Source of the DNA: Phaeoceros laevis
Lineage: Eukaryota; Anthocerotophyta; Anthocerotopsida; Notothyladales
Direction of reading: 5' to 3'
DNA: 40,548 bases
Assembly (NCBI GenBank): GCA_049999765.1
Contig: JBNGIQ010009028.1
Location: 1-40,548 of the forward strand
Notes under the pieces: generated by a model
The model's input: only the letters and a program-made list of their open reading frames with translations
Database searches by the model: none
Told to the model about the DNA's origin: nothing
Shown: in pieces, positions 29,521-38,900 of the stretch
How the letters are laid out: each line of letters starts with the position of its first letter
How positions within the stretch are numbered: position 1 is the stretch's first letter
Translations under genes and position numbers: made by a program

Positions 29521-30513
29521 TTTACACTTTTCCATTGCATATGATAAGTAGTGATGGACCATCTTCATAACCATCACATTTTTTACGATATTGGTGGATT
29601 TGGTAACTAGACAAGTTACAAAAATCACCGTTCCACGTGCATTGGCCTCCTCTTTTTCTTCGGCTTCTTCTTTGCTACTCTGGCACCCCACAGTAGAGTG
29701 GTTTCGGCATCTCGCAATTGTGACCAGTAGCCATCAGCATGTAAGGGACTGGTCTTGTCCAAGCACGAAAATGACCTAAACTACTACAGTCTGCCCCCCG
29801 ACTACTACTGCACAGCGTTGGCATGGATATTTGTTGTAAAGCCATGCACGACCTACCAGCGTTTTGGGAAATACCATCCAGCACTGGTCATTGAAAGAGA
29901 TTTCTGTAGACCTGCCAGAGTGTTACATTTGGAAGAAAACAAGGAAACACGTTTCACTCTCACTTTCAATTCCATCCCCAACCTACTGTGTTCTAAGAAT
30001 AGGAAACCAAAAGGAGCAAGTGGCAATGCGAAGTCAACGTAGAGAGGCAAGCGCGGATGCAAAGTCAATGTAAAGCCAACTTGAGGGACATCCGGAGCTC
30101 TGTCCGGAGCAAAATGTCAATGCAGAGCCAACTTGAGGGAGGCAAGTGACCTAAGTATAGAAAGAGACCATTTATCGAGGCCCAAGCCTACCCCAACATC
30201 CGGAACACTCGTCCAACGTGGATTAGATGCTCGAGAGCTCTTAATAGACCTCCCCGGGAACAAAACAACAATTCACACTATCGAGACATTCATGCATCGC
30301 ATAGGTCAGCCATTCACAAACCAGTACTATAAATAGGGTGATGTGAGCCGATCTGATCCAGTATTACCTACCTAGTACCATTCCCCAAGTCCCTGGTGCC
30401 CATCTATATAGCTAGCTGAAGCTTGCGCTCCTGAGGCACCACCAGAACCAGGCCAGCTCGCTTCTTGGCAGATTCCGATCGATCCCGGCCCCGGAAGCAG
30501 CTTGCAAGCGATC
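29521..30513. promoter_or_regulatory. Spacer and dirigent 4 promoter
   Basis: No gene is seen. The first part shares a tail with RPT1 pseudogene b (GTTTCGGCATCTCGCA near 29699). Short internal repeats (GAGCCAACTTGAGGGA and variants) lie at 30070-30145. A good plant TATA box, TATAAATA at 30328-30335 in CCAGTAC context, lies 186 bases before the dirigent 4 ATG. Confidence 0.55.
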
Positions 30514-31176
30514 ATGGAGTCCGCGGCAAGTGTCAAGTTGAGTAGTGCGCTGAGATTGCGGAAGCTGCAGCAGCTCCTGGCTATGGCGGCAGTCGCGTCC
30601 AGCCTGCTCTTCGTCCTGGCAGAGCAGGCGGAAGCAGCAGCAGCTCACTCTGGTGTTTCTTTGTTGGGAGGCGGCTACAAGACGGTCACCTTGACGGTGT
30701 ACAGCTACAACACCCTCACGGGGCCCAACCCGACTGCTGTGAAGGTGGCTCCCTACAACAACACGCAGAACTGGGCCTCGACGTTCGTGGCGGACGACAA
30801 GGTGACCCGCACCAGCGACAGAACCGGGGCCGCCTTGGGCTGGCTCAGGACCATCGGCGCCGACACGGATATCACCAACAACGGCGCCTTCACCTCGCTC
30901 TTCCTCACCTTCTACCTCAACTACAGCGAGCACGGCGTCACCGGCACCGTGGTCGCGCTGGGCTCCGCCCCCACAGGCGCTGGGGACTACGTGATCGTGG
31001 GAGGCACCGGCGCCTTCCTCTTGGCCAAGGGAGTGCTCTCCTTGGTGAGCAATTCCTTCGACAACTCACAGCCCGGGATCTTGGCCTTCAACAAGGTGTG
31101 GGCGATCACCTTCTACCTCAGCCCCGCCAGCCCTCTGTTGCGCAAGCTTGTCGCCATCCAGCGCGCAACTGCTTGA
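30514..31176 (+). CDS. Dirigent-like protein 4
   Basis: Intact single-exon gene of 220 residues. The ATG at 30514 is supported by the paralogues (MESAAS). The signal peptide covers about 1-42 (LLAMAAVASSLLFVLAEQAEA). Landmarks are TLTVYSYNTLTG (59-70), VAPYNNTQNW (glycosylation site), TFVADDKVTRTSD, LGWLRTIGADTDITNN shared almost exactly with dirigent 3, the signature VGGTGAF (162-168), and the tail LVAIQRATA. It is followed by a four-copy minisatellite in the 3' region and then by the PTM-like locus. Family role: secreted dirigent protein. I cannot infer its substrate. Confidence 0.93.
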   Translation: MESAASVKLSSALRLRKLQQLLAMAAVASSLLFVLAEQAEAAAAHSGVSLLGGGYKTVTLTVYSYNTLTGPNPTAVKVAPYNNTQNWASTFVADDKVTRTSDRTGAALGWLRTIGADTDITNNGAFTSLFLTFYLNYSEHGVTGTVVALGSAPTGAGDYVIVGGTGAFLLAKGVLSLVSNSFDNSQPGILAFNKVWAITFYLSPASPLLRKLVAIQRATA

Positions 31177-31212
31177 GCAGCTTCAATGCCTGTTCTCACG
31201 AGCCGCAGTAGT

Positions 31213-31360
31213 GGTGCTCGATTCCCATGTGGAGTCGGTATAGCGAGCGAGGGTGCTCTATTCCCATGTGGAGTCGGTATAGTGAGGGTGCTCGCTGGAT
31301 TCCCATGTGGAGTCGGTATAGCGAGGGAGGGTGCTCGATTCCCATGTGGAGTCGGTGTAG
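31213..31360 (+). repeat. Four-copy minisatellite after dirigent 4
   Basis: Four tandem units of about 35-45 bases each contain GATTCCCATGTGGAGTCGGT (ATTCCCATGTGGAGTCGGT in one). One copy occurs after dirigent 3, a partial one after dirigent 1, and an inverted one after dirigent 2. The repeat probably lies in the 3' UTR. Confidence 0.85.
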
Positions 31361-31844
31361 TGTGTTTGGAGATGGAGAACGTTTGAAGTATAGTTGTAAA
31401 AGTCGTAACAGGACGCACCGGCAACGGTGCCTAGAACTTGAACTTGTGCCTCGCTCTGTTGTGTTATGTTTGCATCTTCGCCCGCACGGCACGGCCAGGT
31501 GGCTGCTTCACGCTTCACAACTTCTCTTGTTCCAATCCTGCGTGACGAGACACACGCACGCAGAAATCCCCCGTACGGGCTTGCCGCATTTGAATGTGTC
31601 CTAGGCGACGGAAAATGGCGTCTGTCTCAACTGCTTACGCAATTTACAGGGCTGACATGTGCTTTTGCGTGCTCCTGCCAGTGCTTGTGGGATGGTGAAC
31701 TCGGGGGAAGAAGATATGGTGTTCTTCTGCCTGTTGCAAGATAGGAGCTGCTGGTCAATGCGGTCATGAGAGTGTGCCACCGGCCGGGTTTGTGATGGCG
31801 GGAACTGTCTCTGTCGCGGTGTAGGCTTCACCACAAGAGCTAGC
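31361..31844. other. Spacer between dirigent 4 and the PTM locus
   Basis: It contains dirigent 4 3' UTR-like sequence and then the region duplicated at 19980-20300. Open frames are short and unconvincing. The Tudor-like N-terminal domain expected at the start of PTM proteins is not visible here. Confidence 0.45.
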
Positions 31845-32496
31845 ATGGCCTCCTTGATGGCCCCCTGCAGTCCAAGAAGGAGCGGCAGGCTCCTGTCGTC
31901 CCCTCCTACACCTGCCACCGGGCACGGGGCCAAGGCGGACGGCATCGCCGTCCTGGCGGAGGACCGGGACGGCTCCGAGGGACGCGCGCGCACGCTGGCT
32001 GGTGTTGTTCTTGAAGAAGCGGCTCACAGCTGCCAGGAGGCTCAAGAAGAGTGCTTGGAGCAGGGGAGCACCGCTGGCTCGGGGGTTCTCGGGGTTCGGT
32101 CGCCAATGGTTGACGTCGCTGAAAGGGCGGCAGGCCCAGGCTTCTTGGAAGAGGCTGTGGACGTGCCTGAGAGCTCGCAATTGCCTCCCGCGCAGGGGGT
32201 GGAGGCAATTGTGGATGCTCCCGGACACCGGGCCCTGCCGCCGTTCAGTGCGGTGAATGTGCCAAGTGAGTCCATAGCTGACCTGCTTGACGTCTACAGC
32301 TTTCTGCGATCCTGCAGTCAAATATGTACTCAAGATTTCTCAGCCCGTTTCCTCTCCCCGAATTTGTTTGTTCACTGTGCTTGACGGAGGCAAACGCGTT
32401 GATTGATGCCATCCATGTTAGCCTCCTGCAAATGCTCAGGCGCTACCCTGACCGGATTTCCAGGGAGGATTCTCATGCCGCTTTTGTCTGCCTGAG
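31845..32496 (+). pseudogene. Broken DDT-domain exon of the PTM-like gene
   Basis: This would be the exon upstream of 32651 in the PTM-like gene. The DDT domain is recognisable in two frames. PSESIADLLDVYSFLRSC lies in one frame up to about 32315. FLSPFPLPEFVCSL, NALIDAIHVSLLQMLRRYP and AFVCLR lie in another frame from about 32324. A frameshift is therefore present between them. The exon ends at a plausible donor (CTGAG|GTTCGT, 32496). The matching acceptor before the next exon is mutated to AT at 32649-32650, and no alternative avoids the in-frame TGA at 32638. The DDT exon thus cannot join the rest of the gene as written. Upstream, 31845-32200 is low-complexity and of uncertain coding status. 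Confidence 0.75.
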
Positions 32497-32648
32497 GTTC
32501 GTTACTGTTTTCCCCCAAGGTTTCTCGTCTCGTCTTTGATATCCAGAAGGAGCTTACAAGTTCGTCCGAGAGCTGGGTAAGGTTTTTGGAACCTTGTTTT
32601 GCTGTTGCCCTGCGCAAGCATATGACGCATGCATCACACTGAATTTGC

Positions 32649-35600
32649 ATGATCTGCGATTGGGACTTTTTGGATACTGTCACCTGGCCCTCGTACATGA
32701 TGGCATTTTTAGCCACACACGGTGTGAATAAGCGAGGGGGATACGCTACAGTGAGGTCGGGTCTGCTGGAGGGCGAGTACTATCAGCTGGATGTGAGAAA
32801 GAAAATTGTCATCTTGAAGATTCTTTGTGACCACGTGCTGGAGGCAGACGAGACTAAAGCTGAACTTGAAATGCGTGTGAATCTGTTGGACACCGGTGCT
32901 GACTCTCTCGACGCAAAGAGCTCGTTTAGGAGATTTAGGGACCCGGTCAGTGGAAGGTGGTGTACTGACCAGAGGCGCAGGGGAAATGCCTGCCTGGAAA
33001 GGGATCTCGTAACCCTGGAAAAGGTGGTGGTGAACCACAAGAGGGAAACCTGTGGAAAGGGTGTCAATGCCGAGCAGCAGCAGCCAGTCTTTTTGCCGGG
33101 GGAAGAGACGGACGTGCCTGCCGTGGGTGACAGGTCGACTGAAGCTCGGGATACAAATTACGACGAGTGCGTACTTTGTGGAATGGATGGGAGCTTGATT
33201 TGCTGTGACGGCTGCCCAGCTGCCTATCATGCACGTTGTGTAGGAGTATCAAAGGTTCTTCTGCCTGAAGGTAACTGGTTCTGTCCGGAATGTATGATAG
33301 AAAGGACTCGTTCAAGAGCCATGAAGGCTTGCAGAGGTCTCAGAGGAGCACAGGTTTTGGGAGTTGATCCTCAGGGTCGTCTGTACACTGCTGTCTACGG
33401 TTACCTTTTGGTGTAAGCTCTTTAGCCCCACCTACACACGCAACACAACTGATTTCATGCGCCTAGACCACTGTACTCGTAGTGTATCTTTGTAATTCCG
33501 TGGACTGTGTTGTATGCAGGTTCGACTCATACTGTTCAAGCAGGGAGTATCACCTGTATGACACCTCTGACTTGCCTAGGTTACTCAAGTTTTTCCATGA
33601 CTGTGGCCCTCACTACGATGCAACTCAAGCTTTCGTGATGCAGTGGTGGGCCGACTTAGCTGAGTCGGCATCTTTAGATTCTGTGGCAAGGGTTTCAGAT
33701 AGACAAACCGAGTGGTTTGACATACCAGCAGCTCTTGACGATCAGATAGCAGATGATGTCCCTTCTCCCGGTTTGCTGGATTTGGGTCAGCCAGTTTCCT
33801 CCACTCAAACGGCTGGGAGCCATTTACACGAGTCTTGGGATGAACAGACCCAGGAAGGGCATCTTAGTTCAGGTACCACTTCGCAGGGTGCAATCGGAGT
33901 TACGTCAACATATGTGTCCAGAATTACGGAAACAGAAACAGGGACTTCTAATCCCACAGTTGTGATCCCACAACTGGAAAAGCAGCTTGGGGGCACCACA
34001 AAGGCTACCTTGGCAGGTGTCGTGCCAGGAGGTGGTGCTACAGAGAAAAGCAGGTTGCTTGCTGGGTTCAACCTAAAGCGAGACTCTTTAGGCAGGTTCA
34101 AGAGCCCAAGGCTGCAAGATGTCCTGTTGGGGGATCATTCAGAAGTCAAAGATTGCTCATATACCAATCAGTATGCCCTTGGAGAAGCGGCAGCATCTGC
34201 TGCAGCTAGTCTGGCTGTCTTAGCTGGCTCTGATGAACAAACAGAAACTGCAGGGGCTCGAAAAAGGTCAAAGGGCATGAATGCTGCAGACCAAATCAAA
34301 GCCTTTTCTCACGCACCAGCTCAATTCTACTGGCCACATAGCAGAAAAAAACCGGCTGAGTCCCGGAAAGAAAGGTGTGGGTGGTGCATTCCATGTAGGT
34401 CGAGCTCCCGAAGAGGTTGCCTTTTGAACATTGTGTCAGGAAATTTATCTGCTGGAGTGGCACTGGTGGCTGGTGGTCTTCGTCCGACTAAGACCGGGCA
34501 GAACCATCTTTCTGCACTGGCTGCTTATGTGCTGTACATGGAAGAAAGCCTGGATGGTCTGCTCACTGGACCATGGGAATCGAACGATCATAGAAGGCAG
34601 TGGAGGAAAAGGATTGAGCTAGCTGAGTCCTGCAACACCGTCAAGATTGCAGTTCTACAGGTACTTGTTCAATAAGAGGATATATAGATGAGGATAGCAC
34701 TACAACATTTTGTCATACTGGCGTAACGCAATTCCTGTTTGGCAGCTAGAATCGAAAGTTGTCCTGAACTCTTGCTCTTCGCTTTTGTTGCTGAGGCTGT
34801 ATCGAGGTTTCAAAGCTTTGTGGTTGTGCAGATGGAATCTAGATTAAGACTAGTTACTTTATCCACTGATTGGACCAAACAAGCAGAAGATGCTCCCTCT
34901 TACTTCTCATGGAGTGGCAATTCTCAGAACAGTGAAACCATCACTCCCAAGAGGGGAAGGTCTGGGAGACACGGTGGTGTAAATGCTTGGAAAAGCAAGT
35001 TCTCATCATGTGCAAGCCCAGACTTTGGATTTTATTGGAGGCGTGGTGGAAAACTCTCAAGGCAATTGATTCGGTGGGAAAGGCTTCCTTCTTCATCAGC
35101 AAGACGGGTCGGTCGACAAGGTAGGCTTCACATGATAGCTGCTGAAAGTCTGGGAATACAATGCATCCAACCTCTATCAACTTACAATCACAAACAGAGT
35201 GCATCAACAGGGTGCATGTACATACTTGTAGACTGCCCTGTTCTTCAGTCTACAAGAGAAGAGCCTCTACAATCCATCTCGTGGTGGTGCAGGAGGCCTC
35301 AAGGAAGTTCCTGAGCTCATCTACACAGAAGGTCAAGAGACAGCACGGAGGACACTGAGGTGTGCTTGGCAGGCTAGGCTTGAAATGGCCATGAATGTCT
35401 CCCAAGTAGCCGTCCAGGTTTCTTTGACTACACCATGCCATACATAGCTGGTTGTGTGGCACCTAGACATGCAACATTCTTCTTGAGGTTGGTTAGATAG
35501 TTGTCTGAGAGTCACAAATGTGCTGTCACGGGGGGCTGCAAAGAGCTTTTCCACCTTGCCATAGCTGGCTGTCGTAACATGCAACATATGCTTCAAGTGT

Positions 35601-38579
35601 GTAGTCTCGACAATGAATACTAAAGGCCGCTTCACATGTTGCAAGAACGTCTTCTTTGTGCGATGCCATAACATCTTGTGACAGTAAATTTGATACTTTT
35701 GCAGGTTCGCCAGTTAGACAAGTATATTAGGTGGACAGATCTAACAGCTCCTGAAGCCTGTGACCTATCGGATTCCTCTCAGAAGAAGGTGATTCTGGAG
35801 TCGGAAATTGGTTGTGGAGGTGCTCGGGCATATCTTTTGCAAACTGTCACTGGAAGAGAGGAAAGTCTCCACAGTGCAAAGAAAAAAGACGTTAGGTGTA
35901 CCACGAAGGCTCAAGATTCTGCTGCAATTTCAGAAGAAGCCAGCCCAACTCAAGAGACCAGAGCCAGTGGCTGTTTCGAGAAATGGATGTCTGAATGGGA
36001 AGTTCCGCTTCACCTCATAAAGGATTTTGAAGCAACAGCTCAAGCGCAACGGCGAGCCAAGTTAAACAAGCCTGCACGTCGAGTGCAGGTGAAATCAGCC
36101 AAGACTTTGAAAAGGGGGGCATTTTGGGCAAGAATCTGTGCTCCCCTTCCTCCACAAGAACCACATGTAAAGAGGACCTCTGTGTCTAAATATGGGCGGA
36201 AGAAGGCCAGCGTGCTTGTGTCAAGGCGCCAGCTGTTGTTACCAGACAGGTGAATCTCGCTGTTGGTATCTTTCCATAGTGCCCAGCACGGATGAACGTG
36301 TGTGGTAGAACCTATGTTTACAAAATACTATTTCATCTAACGTGGATCTACTGATGAATAGGCTCATTGTATGCAGGAAGTTTACTAACTGCCAAGTCTG
36401 CAAAGGTCAACTTCACACAAACCTGGTCTTGTTTGCATCATCTGTGTTTGGAACACTTGGAGGGCACAAAAATTCCTTTGCAGACAGATGAACCGTTTGG
36501 TGGTACTCCAATTTTTGTCTGCATCTAACTTGTCTGCATGCCTTTTCTGCAGCTGTTTGTGATCAAGCAAGTATTCCAGGTGCACTGAACTTGAGTGCTG
36601 AATACCAAGAGATGATTTGTGAAAACTGTCTACAGCTTCGGCTGGGCAAACGGAGGCGCAAACCAACTTATAAGATGTTGCAGCTACTGGACGAGGTTGG
36701 GCTGGTACCAAACAAAAATCCAGGCAGTGATGTCAGGGACTTTGCAGGATCGCAATTGCCAGCAACTGATAGGGGTTCAACACTGGACATGGATAAACAA
36801 AGACAAGGACGAATTGGACAATCTGAGAAGCAAGAAGGGTCCTCCTTCAGACAGGACAATCCTTCAGCACAAGTGGATGTGTCTTGCTGTGCACTAAATG
36901 GGCTGACAGTCATCGATGATTTGTCCAGGAAGGCCAAGTTGACTGCCAAACATCAGGCCTTCAGAAGGCAGAGAATTGTCTTACCTGGGCAGCTAAGATG
37001 CGACCCCAGCATGGGTCCCAGGTGCTATGTGTGCTGGAAGGAGTACAATCCAGCCTTCATTTATGTAGGTTGCGGATTCTGCCACGGTATGTCTCATCAT
37101 TTGTCTCCGAAAATCACACTTTTTTGCACCCTGGAGACAACGAGTTGGAGGTTGACTTGTGCCTTATCATGCAGAGTGGTTTCACGGAGATTCTTTGGGA
37201 GTGACAGAAGAACTTGTTGCTGGCTTGGTCGGCTTCAAGTGCTGCAAATGCCGCAAAGTATGTTCTCCTGCTTGTCCCCTAGGCCAGAGTGTACGGCGCC
37301 AACGATCTAGGAAGTACAGAGCAAGACTGAACCTGGACTTGGCGGAGGTATTATATCCAGAACGTTTGAGAAGCCCTTCTAGCAAGTATTGAGTTCTCAG
37401 GTCATAGAAGACAATGTGCTGGTCACAATGTACTGAGTGCATGGAGCCTTGCTGTGATTTTCTTCCCACAATATCGGACTTGGTGCAACTTTGGTGTCCT
37501 ATTTGTATGGAATCTCCTGCACAGTGGTCTACCGTCCTCCATTGAACTTCTTTCTTGTGAAGATGACTTGGTTGAAGTGGTCTCAAGTGGTCTGATTCTT
37601 TGTGAGCTCTATGGACATGATTTGGATTTCCCACGTACTTGCTGAATTGTATGTTTGCATCAGAAAATGATGCACTTTCTAGATTCAACGGGCATGCATC
37701 CCATGTTCATACAGAAACGTTTTTTACATATTTCTAGTGGTGATGGCAGGGATTTCGGGTTGAGACCTCGAGAAGGTGGGCAGACAACGGTGTGTCTGGC
37801 CAGATGGGGAAGCGTACTTGTGCAGTATGTGCTTCACATGAAGTTGACCCAAACACAACATGCAGAATCTGTGGAATGCATGTCCACGAAAAGTGCTATT
37901 TCTTAAAGGACCCAGTTGTTCCAACAAGCTCTGACTGGGCTTGCGATGCCTGTAATGCTGGAATTGCGCCAGGCTCTGGTATGTCACCTGTCCAAGCAGA
38001 GGGGGCTTCCCTCAGGCATTGATCTCCGACTGGTCGTTAGAAATACTTCTTTGCTTGTGGAAAGCACTGCAGATAATCTGATAGTGAGGAGCATAATTCT
38101 GAGTCGCAACTCTTGTTGCTCTTGACAGGTTCCTGTTGCTTTTGCCCCCTCAAAGGTGGAGCACTGAAGCAAACCATTGATGGGTGTTGGATCCATTCTG
38201 TTTGTGGGCTTTGGAATCAAGCAAATGTCTCCGACACGGGAGATTTGTTTGGCAGCACTTCAGGCATTTTGATGGTTGGTCTTTATCTCCCTTGGCCATT
38301 CTAACAGAATTGTCCCTAACAGGACTTCGCTTCCACAGCTGATCAATATTAACGGGTATGTTTTTTGAATGTCAGCACCGAAAAAGCTTGGAGTGCTGCT
38401 TCTGCAGACAAAAGGATGGGGCATGCATAAAATGCAGTGCGCCAGGGTGCAGGAATAAATACTTTCATCCACTTTGCTGTCGAAACGCAGATCTCCCATT
38501 GTTAGCTGAGCATAACGGTAGTTTTTTCGTTGCATATTGTCAACGACATGCTGGACTGGCAGCGAAGAACCAAGTATAG
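32649..38579 (+). CDS. PTM-like multi-PHD protein (eleven exons)
   Basis: Homologue of plant PTM-type DDT/PHD proteins, histone-mark readers linked to chloroplast-to-nucleus signalling in Arabidopsis. Exons: 32649-33412, 33520-34660, 34832-35120, 35293-35417, 35705-36249, 36377-36405 (29 nt), 36553-37086, 37175-37347, 37804-37978, 38129-38274 and 38376-38579. They sum to 4125 bases, 1374 residues, all in phase. Visible parts are [12 protein letters not shown]; a classic C4HC3 PHD ([16 protein letters not shown].. to WFCPEC); [24 protein letters not shown]; a second cysteine cluster (CQVC..CENC); a third PHD-like unit ([23 protein letters not shown]); a fourth ([13 protein letters not shown]); and a C-terminal extended PHD ([14 protein letters not shown], then [14 protein letters not shown]). 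The start is unclear, because the upstream DDT exon is broken. The ATG at 32649 exists only because the acceptor AG became AT. Confidence 0.85.
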
Positions 38580-38900
38580 CATAGGATTTCCTGTACAACA
38601 CCCTGATTACATTAACAAATTGACACACAGAAGAGCATATAGCTTTGCAAAGATGTCCCTGGCTATTTGGCACAAAAACAAGGTATTAGGGACAGAGAAT
38701 CCTCGATGAAAATGCAAGGAAACAAACCTACAGAAGTCATGCCTTCTTCTTCATTACCAAGGCAGTAAAATCCTCCACGGTCTCAGTATCTAGAAGTTTC
38801 GCACTTTCAGGCCTAGCATGAACAAGCCTTCAAGATACAAGAGCATATTGTCTCAGATCAATAAATGCCAGCATTTACTGATAATGTCAATACTAGCAGC
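38580..38900. other. Convergent 3' region
   Basis: This 320-base gap lies between the stop codons of the PTM-like gene (+) and the GEX1-like gene (-). No gene is seen. AT content rises sharply from here to the end of the window. Confidence 0.5.

Larger units (their letters stand above)
12575..38579 (+). repeat. Tandem array of RPT1-dirigent-PTM units
   Basis: Four units repeat the same gene order on the same strand: unit 1 about 12575-17370, unit 2 17380-20690, unit 3 20690-24780 and unit 4 24780-38579. Unit 4 includes the 3.9-kb Harbinger insertion. Homology covers promoters, introns, UTRs and intergenic DNA, so the copies arose by DNA-level tandem duplication and not by retroposition. Breakpoints differ between units, which indicates repeated unequal exchange and deletion. 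Confidence 0.85.

Noticed and set aside
31113-31518. Minus-strand frames with PTPHGN or TDSTWESS repeats
   Set aside because: They are translations of the non-coding minisatellite after dirigent 4.
34739-34831. Alternative acceptor at 34745 extending a PTM exon upstream
   Set aside because: Phase and similarity favour the acceptor at 34831, which joins VLQ directly to [14 protein letters not shown]; in the phase set by the preceding exon, the upstream choice meets a stop.
38276-38360. Acceptors near 38323 and 38338 for the last PTM exon
   Set aside because: Both lead into a stop codon before the conserved ECCFC segment; the acceptor at 38374-38375 keeps the frame.
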